In this document: positions 1 through 6,510 of the stretch, piece after piece
How positions within the stretch are numbered: position 1 is the first letter of the stretch
Layout of the letters: every line of letters starts with the position of its first letter
NCBI GenBank assembly: GCA_964389095.1
Contig: CAYMEB010000138.1
Span: 1-12,674, forward strand
From: JABFRJ01 sp964389095
GTDB taxonomy: Bacteria > Pseudomonadota > Alphaproteobacteria > Rhizobiales > Hyphomicrobiaceae
Direction of reading: 5' to 3'
Length of the DNA: 12,674 nucleotides
Notes under the pieces: model-generated
Seen by the model: the letters and a program-made list of their open reading frames with translations, nothing else
Databases searched by the model: none
Told to the model about the DNA's origin: nothing
Translations under genes and position numbers: made by a program

Positions 1-1
1 A

Positions 2-88
2 CGAGAACTGAGCGCGCGCCGCCGGCTTGCCGAGCTGGGGCTTCTGAAGCCGGCGATCGGAAGTCGCGGTTGCGTGTCGCGACGGTGA
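2..88 (+). CDS. C-terminal fragment of a possible upstream gene (partial)
   Basis: An open frame enters from the left edge and stops with TGA at 86-88. It would encode about 28 residues, beginning RELSARRRLAELGLLKP. The stretch is charged and helix-like, which would suit a protein C-terminus, and it ends 22 bp before the ATG of the next gene in the same direction. Only these residues are visible, no domain can be recognised, and a GC-rich frame this short can be open by chance. The call rests on position and composition only. Confidence 0.3.
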   Translation, partial: RELSARRRLAELGLLKPAIGSRGCVSRR

Positions 89-110
89 CGGGGTGCGCGG
101 AGCGTGGGAT

Positions 111-926
111 ATGGCCTGTGAGCGCAACATTCCCGCCTCGATGGATCCGCTTGTCGTCGCGGAGATCGACGTTCGCCTCGATACGATCGTGCGGGAAAAC
201 AGCGTCCGAATCCTCTTCGCCGTGGAGAGCGGCAGTCGCGCTTGGGGATTTCCCTCGCCCGACAGCGATTATGACTGCCGCTTCGTCTATGTGCGCGGCC
301 ACGACGACTATCTCTCGCTGTTTCCGAAGCGCGACGTGATCGAGACCGCGGTGACGCCGGTGTTCGACGTCAACGGTTGGGATGTCGCAAAGGCGCTGAA
401 GCTGATGCTCAGCGGCAATGCGGTCATCATCGAATGGTTGACCTCCCCGATCGTCTATCGCGCTGACACGCAGTCGCGCGCAGACATACTCGCGCTCGCC
501 GGCCAGATCGCCGATCGCAACCGGATCGCGAAGCATTACATGCATCTGGCGAAGCAGATCGCGGCGAAGTATCTCGACGACCCAAACGAGGTCGCGCTGA
601 AGAAAATCTTCTATGCCCTGCGGTCGGTGGTGGCTCTGCGGTGGCTTTCGCGCCATCCCGATGCGCGGATCGCGCCGATGAACTTCCAGCAGCTGTGTGC
701 GGGGGCCGGCCTATCGAGCGAGGTCGAAAGCCTGATCTCTAAGCTCTTGGTCGAGAAAGCCGCGTCGAGGGAGATGGGTCGTGGCCCGCTGCCCGGCGTG
801 CTGGCGGAATTCATCGGAGCCGAGCTGAAGTCCGCGGCGGCGTCTTTCCCGCTCGACGAGCCGCCGACCATGCAAGATCGAGAACTCGCAGACTGGTACT
901 TTCGCAAACTCGTGGCGCAGGGGTAA
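111..926 (+). CDS. Nucleotidyltransferase, YcgL/COG3541 type (DNA polymerase beta superfamily)
   Basis: A 271-residue predicted nucleotidyltransferase. Residues 41-55 hold the polymerase-beta-fold signature: GSRAWGF followed by PDSDYD. G41-S42 would bind the nucleotide phosphate, and D53 and D55 would be the metal-binding carboxylates. The following text (RFVYVRGHDDYLSLF, then DVIE, GWDVAKALKLM and EWLTSPIVY) matches the COG3541 family throughout, and the length is normal for it. The natural substrate of this family is not established; transfer of a nucleotide to an RNA or protein target is inferred from the fold. I chose ATG 111 because GGAG at 99-102 lies 8 bp upstream. An in-frame GTG at 93 would add six residues, and the later ATG at 141 lacks a ribosome site. 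The gene ends 43 bp from the convergent gene on the other strand. It could be the effector of a small two-gene unit with the gene cut at the left edge, but that cannot be tested here. Confidence 0.85.
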   Translation: MACERNIPASMDPLVVAEIDVRLDTIVRENSVRILFAVESGSRAWGFPSPDSDYDCRFVYVRGHDDYLSLFPKRDVIETAVTPVFDVNGWDVAKALKLMLSGNAVIIEWLTSPIVYRADTQSRADILALAGQIADRNRIAKHYMHLAKQIAAKYLDDPNEVALKKIFYALRSVVALRWLSRHPDARIAPMNFQQLCAGAGLSSEVESLISKLLVEKAASREMGRGPLPGVLAEFIGAELKSAAASFPLDEPPTMQDRELADWYFRKLVAQG

Positions 927-969
927 TCCGGTGGGTGGTGCCGCTCCCGCCACGACCGCGTGACAGCCC

Positions 970-1755
970 TCAGTGCGCTGCCGCGGCGGTGCTGCGGGAC
1001 TTGGTCCGCATCGCCTGGCCGAAAGCCTGGAACAGCGCGTGGTTGATGGGGTTGGTCTGCGGATCGTACTCTGCGTGCCACTGAACGCCGAGCGCATAGT
1101 TTTTCGCATCGGCGATGCGGATTGCCTCGATGGTGCCGTCCTCGGCCGTACCCTCGATCACCACGCGGCGGCCGGGATCGAGAATGCCCTGGCCGTGCAG
1201 AGAGTTGACGCGGATGATGTCGCGGCCGAGCAGGCTGGCGAAGGTTCCGCCCGGGGTCAGGCGAACTTCGTGACGATCGGCGAACACCACCGTGGGATCG
1301 GGATGGATTTCGCCGTTCGCCAGCCGAGGCATCCTGTGGTTCATGCGCCCCGGCAACTCTCGGATCTCGGGGTGGAGGGTCCCGCCGTAGGCGACATTCA
1401 TCTCCTGAAACCCGCGGCAGATGCCGAACAGGGGGACGCCGCGCTCGACGCAGGCCTCGATCAGAGCCAGGGCGACCGCGTCGCGGCGCTCGTCGTAGGG
1501 TTCGTGGGCGGGGTGAGGATTCGTGCCGAACTTGGTCGGGTGGACGTTGGCGCGCGCGCCGGTCAGCAGGATGCCGTCGACCAGAGAAAGCAATTCGCCG
1601 ACATCGGTGATCTGAGGATCGCCAGCGAACATCAGCGGCAATGCGCCGGTCACCTCGGCAATGGCGCGTAGGTTCCGCTCGCCCGTGATCTGGGCCGGAA
1701 ACCGGTTCTCGATGACGTGCGCATTCGCGATCACGCCGACGACGGGTCGCTTCAT
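970..1755 (-). CDS. PuuD-like gamma-glutamyl-gamma-aminobutyrate hydrolase family protein (peptidase C26)
   Basis: A 261-residue class I glutamine-amidotransferase-like hydrolase. The nucleophile is C113 in the elbow FGICRGFQEMN. The catalytic His-Glu pair is H227 and E229 in GVQWHAEYD. The motif LLTGARANVHP (64-73) is the oxyanion-loop segment typical of the PuuD/C26 family, and NSLHGQG at 184-190 is also conserved there. Relatives cleave the gamma-glutamyl bond of gamma-glutamyl-GABA in putrescine catabolism or act on other gamma-glutamyl compounds; there is no synthetase domain. I start at 1755 (MKRPVVGVIAN), where the first beta strand of the fold begins; a GTGGGG stretch lies upstream of it. 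An upstream ATG at 1788 would add 11 residues without obvious family similarity. No other putrescine-utilisation gene (puuA, puuB, puuC) is adjacent, so the substrate is uncertain. The agmatinase-family gene about 3.4 kb away is a loose metabolic link only. Confidence 0.85.
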   Translation of the reverse strand: MKRPVVGVIANAHVIENRFPAQITGERNLRAIAEVTGALPLMFAGDPQITDVGELLSLVDGILLTGARANVHPTKFGTNPHPAHEPYDERRDAVALALIEACVERGVPLFGICRGFQEMNVAYGGTLHPEIRELPGRMNHRMPRLANGEIHPDPTVVFADRHEVRLTPGGTFASLLGRDIIRVNSLHGQGILDPGRRVVIEGTAEDGTIEAIRIADAKNYALGVQWHAEYDPQTNPINHALFQAFGQAMRTKSRSTAAAAH

Positions 1756-1869
1756 CCTCGTGCCCCACCAGCCAATCTGCCCTCTCATACTGCCATTCGT
1801 GCATCATGCAAGCGAGCTGCGCCGAATTCCCACTGTAAGCCGGGCCGCTCGACGTTCCTGCCGGGGCGT

Positions 1870-1885
1870 TTTCGCAATCGCGAAA
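1870..1885. promoter_or_regulatory. Palindrome TTTCGC-AATC-GCGAAA, candidate operator
   Basis: A perfect 6-4-6 inverted repeat: TTTCGC, spacer AATC, GCGAAA. It lies in the 214-bp region between the divergent PuuD-like gene and the acyl-CoA dehydrogenase operon, about 85 bp upstream of the latter's ATG and 115 bp from the other start. Its A/T-flanked symmetry stands out from the GC-rich surroundings. Position and symmetry suggest a site for a dimeric regulator of one or both genes. No regulator gene is adjacent and no confident promoter could be assigned. The rest of 1756-1969 shows no other clear signal beyond a GGGAG ribosome site at 1955-1959. Confidence 0.35.
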
Positions 1886-1969
1886 TGCAGCCGGGCGGTT
1901 GCGCGGGCGCGCGCGGGAGGGCTACATTGCCGCAAACGTCAAATGTCGATCACTGGGAGCCCGCCGGCC

Positions 1970-3157
1970 ATGGATTTGCGCTTCACCCCGGACGAGAACG
2001 CGTTCCGCGACGAGGTCCGCACCTTCTTCAGGACCGAGATCCCGGAGGCAATCCGGCGCAAGGTCGAGGTCGGCGAGCACCTCGCCAAGCAGGACATGGT
2101 GACCTCCCAGAAGATCCTGGCCAAGAAGGGCTGGGCGGCGCCGCATTGGCCGAAGGAATGGGGTGGAACCGGGTGGGACCCGATCCGCATGCACATCTAT
2201 ACCGAGGAGTTGCAGGCCAACTCCGTGCCCCAGCCGCTCGCCTTCAATGTCTCCATGTGTGGTCCGGTGGTGATCGCGTTCGGCACCGACGAGCAGAAGA
2301 AGCGCTTTCTGCCCAGCATGTACAACCTCGACGATTGGTGGTGCCAGGGCTTCTCTGAGCCGGGGGCGGGCTCCGATCTCGCCGGCCTAAAGACCACGGC
2401 GGTGCGCGACGGCGACCATTACGTGATCAATGGCCAGAAGACCTGGACGACGCTGGCTCAGTACGCCGACTGGATCTTCGTGCTCGCCCGCACCGATCCG
2501 ACTGCGAAGAAGCAGCTCGGCATCTCGTTCATCCTGTGTGACATGAAAACCCCGGGGATCACGGTCCGTCCGATCCAGACGATCGACGGCGGCCGCGAGG
2601 TCAACGAGGTGTTCTTCGACAACGTACGCGTGCCGGTGGCGAACCTTGTCGGCCAGGAGCACCGCGGCTGGGATTGCGCGAAGTTCCTGCTCGGCAACGA
2701 GCGGACGGGCATCGCGCGCATCGGTATGTCGAAGCAGCGGATCGCCCGCATCAAGCAACTCGCGGCCAAGGTTATGGCCGGCGACAAGCCGATGATCGAG
2801 GACGAGCGTTTCGCGGAGAAGATCGCCGCGGTCGAGGTGGAGCTCAAGGCGCTGGAGATGACCCAGCTGCGTGTCCTCGCCGACGATGCCAAGCGCCGCT
2901 CGAACATGCCCAATCCGGCCTCGTCGATCCTGAAGATCAAGGGCAGCGAAATCCAGCAGCGCACCACGGAGTTGCTGCTCGATCTCGCTGGTCCGCTGGC
3001 CCTGCCCTATCATGCGGACGAGGCGGAGTTCGGGGAGGGCGATTTCTGGGCCGCGCCGGCTGCGCCGCAATACTTCAACTACCGCAAGGTCTCGATCTAC
3101 GGCGGCTCCAACGAGATCCAGCGCAACATCATTGCCAAGGCCGTTCTCGGGTTCTGA
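1970..3157 (+). CDS. pimC: Acyl-CoA dehydrogenase, pimeloyl-CoA dehydrogenase large-subunit type
   Basis: A 395-residue flavin-dependent acyl-CoA dehydrogenase that would introduce the alpha-beta double bond into an acyl-CoA. The opening MDLRFTPDENAFRDEVRTF, then GWAAPHWPKEWGGTGW, the FAD/CoA segment WWCQGFSEPGAGSDL (around 123-137), NGQKTWTT, RPIQTIDGGREVNEVFFD and the end YGGSNEIQRNIIAKAVLG match, as I recall them, the PimC-type large subunits of Rhodopseudomonas and related bacteria. The MCAD-type base position in the C-terminal motif is G378, not Glu. E244 in GNERTGIAR lines up by eye with the helix-G base of LCAD and isovaleryl-CoA dehydrogenase. ATG 1970 has GGGAG ten bp upstream and begins at the family N-terminus; an ATG at 1943 and an open frame back to 1661 add unrelated residues. 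First gene of an apparent operon with the small subunit and a thioesterase. Substrate (pimeloyl, other dicarboxylyl or fatty acyl-CoA) is inferred. Confidence 0.88.
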   Translation: MDLRFTPDENAFRDEVRTFFRTEIPEAIRRKVEVGEHLAKQDMVTSQKILAKKGWAAPHWPKEWGGTGWDPIRMHIYTEELQANSVPQPLAFNVSMCGPVVIAFGTDEQKKRFLPSMYNLDDWWCQGFSEPGAGSDLAGLKTTAVRDGDHYVINGQKTWTTLAQYADWIFVLARTDPTAKKQLGISFILCDMKTPGITVRPIQTIDGGREVNEVFFDNVRVPVANLVGQEHRGWDCAKFLLGNERTGIARIGMSKQRIARIKQLAAKVMAGDKPMIEDERFAEKIAAVEVELKALEMTQLRVLADDAKRRSNMPNPASSILKIKGSEIQQRTTELLLDLAGPLALPYHADEAEFGEGDFWAAPAAPQYFNYRKVSIYGGSNEIQRNIIAKAVLGF

Positions 3158-3241
3158 GGACCGCCCACTGAAGTGTCTTCCAGCGCGGTCGCGCAGGTCG
3201 TGTCGCGCCGCAATCTCCGAACCATCGAGTGACAAGCAGCC

Positions 3242-4402
3242 ATGGACTTCGACCTTTCAGACGACCAGCGCCAGATCAAGGACAGCGTCGACCGCTTCCT
3301 GGCGGACGCCTACGCCGACATGAAGAACCGCAGCGCGATGCAGGCCGAGGCGGGTGGCTACTCGAGAGCCAACTGGGCGAAGTTCGCGGAACTCGGGCTC
3401 ACGGCGATCCCGTTCGACGAGGCGCACGGTGGTCTCGGCGCCGGCGGTGTCGAAACCATGCTCGTCATGGAGTCGATCGGCCGCAATCTGGCGCTTGATC
3501 CATACCTCTCGACAGTGGTGCTGGGAGGCGGCGTGTTGCGGCACGCCGCGAGCGACGCCCAGAAGGCCGCAATCGTGCCTGACATCATCGCCGGCACCAA
3601 GACGCTCGCACTCGCCTATCAGGAGCGCCAGTCTCGCTTCGAACTCTCGGACGTCGCCACCCGCGCGCGGCCCGATGGGAATGGCGGCTACATTCTCGAT
3701 GGAGAAAAGCTCGTCGTCTTGAACGGAGACAGCGCCGACACACTGATCGTGTCCGCGCGTATCTCGGGCGGTCGCCGCGAGCGCGGCGGGATTGGCCTGT
3801 TCCTCGTGGGAGGGACCGCAGCCGGCGTCACCCGCAAGGGCTATCCAACCCAGGATGGCCAGCGCGCGGCGGACATCATGCTGCAAGACGTGAAGGTCGG
3901 CCCTGAGGATGTCATCGTCGGCAAGTCGGGCGACGGCGTCTCCGTGCTCGAGCGGGTCGTCGACGAAGCCATCGCCGCGGTCTCCGCCGAGGCTGTCGGC
4001 GCCATGGGTGCCCTGCACGAGATGACCGTCGATTATCTCAAGACGCGCAAGCAGTTTGGCGTGGCGATCGGCTCCTTCCAGGTGCTCCAGCATCGCTCGG
4101 TCGATATGTTCACCGCGCTCGAGCAGGCGCGCTCGATGGCCTACTACGCCACGATGATGGCTGGCGAAGGCGATGCTGTGGAGCGCCGAAAGGCGATCTC
4201 GGCCGCGAAGGTGCAGATCGGCCAGTCCGCGCGCTTCATCGGCGAGCAGGCGACGCAGTTGCACGGCGGGATCGGCATGACCATGGAGTACAAGGGCGGC
4301 CATTACTTCAAGCGCCTGACAATGATCGACCTGGCCTTCGGCGACCATGCGCATCACCTTCGCCTGCTGGCGCGCGCCGGCGGACTTATCGCCAACGCGT
4401 GA
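3242..4402 (+). CDS. pimD: Acyl-CoA dehydrogenase, pimeloyl-CoA dehydrogenase small-subunit type
   Basis: A 386-residue acyl-CoA dehydrogenase fold protein, the expected partner of the large subunit 84 bp upstream. The N-terminus MDFDLSDDQRQIKDSVDRFL is the helical domain. FDEAHGGLGAGG and LDPYLSTVVLGGG follow in the middle, and the C-terminal FAD-contact helix reads TRKQFGVAIGSFQVLQHRSVDM. The end (QLHGGIGMTMEYKGGHYFKRLTMID) is typical of PimD-like small subunits and lacks the YEGT catalytic motif of MCAD. The central half (SRFELSDVATRA onward) lacks the SEPGAGSD flavin segment seen in the large subunit. This supports a heteromeric enzyme with one complete active site per pair, as shown for the alpha2beta2 steroid acyl-CoA dehydrogenases of Mycobacterium; that it applies here is inference. 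The ribosome site before ATG 3242 is weak. The stop overlaps the next gene's start (GTGA). The 84-bp gap contains a CACT-GA-AGTG mini-hairpin flanked by GACCGC and GCGGTC, of unknown meaning. Confidence 0.85.
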   Translation: MDFDLSDDQRQIKDSVDRFLADAYADMKNRSAMQAEAGGYSRANWAKFAELGLTAIPFDEAHGGLGAGGVETMLVMESIGRNLALDPYLSTVVLGGGVLRHAASDAQKAAIVPDIIAGTKTLALAYQERQSRFELSDVATRARPDGNGGYILDGEKLVVLNGDSADTLIVSARISGGRRERGGIGLFLVGGTAAGVTRKGYPTQDGQRAADIMLQDVKVGPEDVIVGKSGDGVSVLERVVDEAIAAVSAEAVGAMGALHEMTVDYLKTRKQFGVAIGSFQVLQHRSVDMFTALEQARSMAYYATMMAGEGDAVERRKAISAAKVQIGQSARFIGEQATQLHGGIGMTMEYKGGHYFKRLTMIDLAFGDHAHHLRLLARAGGLIANA

Positions 4403-4866
4403 GCCCTGTGGCGCTGTCGGACGCCGAGATCCGCGCCTTCCTGTCGGACCGCCGACGGACGCCGCCGTCCTCGTTGCATCTGGGCTGGGAGCTTCTCGAT
4501 TTCTCCGTCGAGGGCGGGTGGGCGCTGTCGGCGTTCACCCCGCGCAAGGAGTTCCTCAATCCCGTCGGCAGCGTGCAGGGGGGCTTCGTCACCGCCATGC
4601 TCGACGACGCGATGGGCGTGGCGGGCTCGATCCATGCGCGCTTCGCCAAGGTCGTGCCTACCCTGCAGATCAACGTGATGTTCCTGCGGCCGACGCCGCT
4701 GGCGCGGCTCATCGCGCGCGGGGAAGTTGTGCGCATGGGCGCAACGACGGCGCAATTCTCCGGCACGCTCAGCCTGGAGGACGGTACCGTCCTCGCCACC
4801 GCGACCGCCTCGGCCGCGGTGCGGGAGTTTCCCGCGTCAAAGCGCATCGGTGGCGGCGAGAGTTGA
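4399..4866 (+). CDS. PaaI-family hotdog-fold acyl-CoA thioesterase
   Basis: A 155-residue single hotdog domain that would hydrolyse an acyl- or aryl-CoA thioester in the cytoplasm. The signature helix region is NPVGSVQGGFVTAMLDDAMG (54-73). N54, G61-G62 and the D69-D70 acidic pair fit the PaaI active site. Q60 replaces the common His of the HGG motif, a variant I believe is frequent in this subfamily. The second half (PTLQINVMFLRPTPLARLIARGEVVRMG, then GTVLATATASAAV) gives the expected central beta strands. It starts with GTG at 4399, overlapping the upstream TGA by four bases (GTGA), which implies translational coupling to the dehydrogenase small subunit. That coupling suggests it acts on the same CoA pathway, for example by releasing free acid or recovering CoA. 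An internal GTG at 4408 is a weaker alternative start. Substrate unknown. Confidence 0.83.
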   Translation: MSPVALSDAEIRAFLSDRRRTPPSSLHLGWELLDFSVEGGWALSAFTPRKEFLNPVGSVQGGFVTAMLDDAMGVAGSIHARFAKVVPTLQINVMFLRPTPLARLIARGEVVRMGATTAQFSGTLSLEDGTVLATATASAAVREFPASKRIGGGES

Positions 4867-4915
4867 GCCGTTTCGCGTCGCCGATCATGACGCATGGTTC
4901 ATCGGCATAGGAGCG

Positions 4916-4946
4916 GCGCATCGGGTAGTGAGACGGGTCGATGCGC
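4916..4946. repeat. Perfect 8-bp inverted repeat, possible terminator stem or operator
   Basis: GCGCATCG at 4916-4923 is mirrored exactly by CGATGCGC at 4939-4946, with a 15-base spacer. It sits 50 bp after the thioesterase stop and about 175 bp before the ureohydrolase start. No T tract follows, so it is not a canonical intrinsic terminator. It could be a transcript-end hairpin protecting the upstream operon mRNA, or a binding site for a regulator of the next gene. The surrounding spacer 4867-5121 holds no gene I can support. Confidence 0.35.
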
Positions 4947-5039
4947 GTAGCCTCCTGCGGAGCATTCCGACGATCGACGGAGCGTCACCCGGCGCTCATC
5001 GTCACGTGTAGCCTTTCGTGAGGCCGCCACAGGCCGACG

Positions 5040-5101
5040 GGTGCACGTTCGCACCGCAGGAGTTATGGTGTGTCCTTCCGCAAACCGGGTGGAAACCATC
5101 C
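5040..5101 (+). other. Possible structured 5' leader of the ureohydrolase gene
   Basis: Two small stems precede the ureohydrolase start. One is GGTGC (5040-5044) with GCACC (5051-5055) around a six-base loop. The other is GGGTGG with CCATCC around an AAA loop, ending near 5101 (one G-U pair). They lie within about 80 bp of the ATG. I looked for the ACGR loops of guanidine-II riboswitches because the downstream enzyme acts on guanidino compounds, and did not see a matching pair. No riboswitch class is claimed. Confidence 0.2.
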
Positions 5102-5121
5102 GTGCGTCGACTGAGGAAACC

Positions 5122-6183
5122 ATGGACCAGGCCAGGCTCGATGCCTTGCGTCGCAAGTATGCTGGTGCCTCCGCGGGCGAGGTGCACGACCCGGAGTTCC
5201 GCAAGGTCGTCGACATCCTGTTCTCCGCAGCGGACCGGCGCGCGAAGCCCTACGAAGGTATCTCGACGTTCCTCGACGCGCCGGGCCGGCCCGATGCCGC
5301 GAAAGATGGCTTTGCCGGTATCGATCTCGCTCTGATCGGCGTGCCCATGGATCTGGGCGTCACCAATCGTCCTGGCGCCCGTCTCGGTCCGCGCGCAGTG
5401 CGCCAGATCGAACGGATCGGGCCCTATCACGAGGTTCATCGCATCGTGCCGGCCAGCCGGCTGCGCATCGCCGACGTCGGCGATGTTCCCTTTGCCAGCC
5501 GCTACAGCCTGGAGCAGAGCCACGCCGACATCGAGGCGTTCTACGATCGCGTCGTGGCGGCCGGGATTGTTCCCGTGAGCGTCGGCGGCGACCACTCGAT
5601 CTCGCTGCCGATCCTGAAGGCGGTCGGTCGCTCCCGCCCGGTCGGCATGATCCATATCGACGCCCATTGCGACACCGGCGGACCGTTCGAGGGTTCGAAG
5701 TTTCATCATGGCGGGCCGTTCCGCGAGGCGGTCCTTGCCGGCGTCCTCGATCCGGAGCGCACCATCCAGATCGGCATCCGCGGCAACGCGGAGTACCTGT
5801 GGGAGTTCTCTTCCGACAGCGGCATGACCGTCATTCACGGTCACGAGATCGCTGCGCTCGGGATCGACCGGATCATCGAACGGATGCGGGAAGTCGTGGG
5901 TTCTGGCCCGGTCTACGTGTCCTTCGACGTGGACAGTCTCGATCCGGCATTCGCACCGGGCACCGGTACCCCTGAGATAGGGGGCCTGTCGACGCGGGAG
6001 GTGCTCGCACTGCTGCGGGGCGCTGCGGGCCTGAACGTCATCGGAGGCGACGTGGTCGAGGTCGCCCCGCAGTACGACTCCACCACCAACACCGCGCACG
6101 CCGGTGCGCAGATGCTGTTCGAGATCGTGACGCTGGTCGCGTTGGCGCGGGGCAGTCCTTCGGTTGGTGTCGACGGCAAGTAG
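5122..6183 (+). CDS. Agmatinase-family ureohydrolase (agmatine or guanidino-acid hydrolase)
   Basis: A 353-residue binuclear-metal ureohydrolase that would split a guanidino compound into urea and an amine. All six metal ligands are present: H158 in VGGDHS; D180, H182 and D184 in IHIDAHCDT; D269 and D271 in SFDVDSLDP. The flanking APGTGTPEIGGLS and the earlier NRPGARLGPRAVRQ are family-typical. The substrate loop reads GSKFHHGGPFREAVLAG, as in guanidinobutyrase/guanidinopropionase-like members rather than E. coli SpeB. The roughly 60-residue region before the fold (KYAGASAGEVHDPEF) is typical of longer agmatinase-family proteins. Candidate substrates are agmatine (giving putrescine), 4-guanidinobutyrate, 3-guanidinopropionate or free guanidine; sequence alone does not decide. 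I start at ATG 5122, where TGAGGA precedes and family similarity begins. In-frame GTG 5041 and ATG 5065 (AGGAG only two bases before) would add up to 27 unlike residues. It ends 18 bp from convergent csoR with no terminator visible. Confidence 0.87.
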   Translation: MDQARLDALRRKYAGASAGEVHDPEFRKVVDILFSAADRRAKPYEGISTFLDAPGRPDAAKDGFAGIDLALIGVPMDLGVTNRPGARLGPRAVRQIERIGPYHEVHRIVPASRLRIADVGDVPFASRYSLEQSHADIEAFYDRVVAAGIVPVSVGGDHSISLPILKAVGRSRPVGMIHIDAHCDTGGPFEGSKFHHGGPFREAVLAGVLDPERTIQIGIRGNAEYLWEFSSDSGMTVIHGHEIAALGIDRIIERMREVVGSGPVYVSFDVDSLDPAFAPGTGTPEIGGLSTREVLALLRGAAGLNVIGGDVVEVAPQYDSTTNTAHAGAQMLFEIVTLVALARGSPSVGVDGK

Positions 6184-6201
6184 TAGCGCGGCGCGGGTTG
6201 C

Positions 6202-6480
6202 TCAGTTCGTCAAGCGCCGCTCCAGCACCGCCAACAGCTCGCTCACCTTCGCCCGCTGATCCTCGCGATCGCCGCTGCTGATCGCGTGCTCCACGCAATG
6301 GCGGACGTGATCGGTCAGGATCGCCTGCTCTACCTTTGCGAGTGCCGCGCGCACCGCCGCGATCTGCGTGACGATGTCGATGCAATAGCGATCCTCGTCG
6401 ATCATGCGGTCGATGCCGCGGACCTGCCCCTCGATTCGAGACAGGCGCTTTCTGACTGTCGATTTCGCCGCATGATGCAT
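6202..6480 (-). CDS. csoR: Copper-sensing transcriptional repressor, CsoR/RcnR family
   Basis: A 92-residue all-helical DUF156 repressor. The Cu(I) ligands of CsoR are all visible as C33 (RYCIDIVTQ), H58 and C62 (TDHVRHCVEHA), which separates it from RcnR-type nickel/cobalt sensors. The N-terminal KRLSRIEGQVRGIDRMI is the conserved first helix. In the family, apo-CsoR binds a GC-rich palindrome in its promoter and leaves when Cu(I) binds. Here it is divergent from a copper P1B ATPase gene, with an operator between them, so it most likely represses both. I start at ATG 6480 (MHHAAKSTVRKRLSR). The frame extends upstream to 6564, but that would run through the promoters and operator. No Shine-Dalgarno lies at a usable distance (nearest GAGGGG is 14 bases away), and the predicted transcription start coincides with this ATG. 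Confidence 0.93.
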   Translation of the reverse strand: MHHAAKSTVRKRLSRIEGQVRGIDRMIDEDRYCIDIVTQIAAVRAALAKVEQAILTDHVRHCVEHAISSGDREDQRAKVSELLAVLERRLTN

Positions 6481-6483
6481 GCG

Positions 6484-6510
6484 TTGACTTATACCCCTCG
6501 GGGGTATAGC
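6484..6510 (+). promoter_or_regulatory. Predicted promoter of the copper ATPase gene
   Basis: TTGACT at 6484-6489 and TATAGC at 6505-6510 form a sigma70-like pair with a short 15-bp spacer. The spacer is filled by the CsoR-type palindrome, so a bound repressor would cover it. Transcription would start near 6517, giving a leader of about 38 bases to the ATG at 6555. The short spacing suggests a weak or activator-sensitive promoter. Confidence 0.5.

Noticed and set aside
611..1807. A 398-codon minus-strand frame spanning the nucleotidyltransferase end and the PuuD-like gene
   Set aside because: It runs across two real genes in the wrong frame and is Arg/Pro/His-rich; no domain is visible.
3257..4357. 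A 366-codon minus-strand open frame opposite the dehydrogenase small subunit, with similar ones at 2387-3235, 5002-6099 and 11265-12434
   Set aside because: All sit antisense to well-supported genes, have biased composition and lack ribosome sites or domains.
5040..5121. Guanidine riboswitch before the ureohydrolase
   Set aside because: No paired ACGR-loop hairpins (guanidine-II) or other class consensus could be recognised; only two small generic stems are present.
970..6183. A joint polyamine pathway formed by the PuuD-like gene and the agmatinase-family gene
   Set aside because: They lie about 3.4 kb apart on opposite strands with an unrelated operon between, and no other polyamine gene is present.
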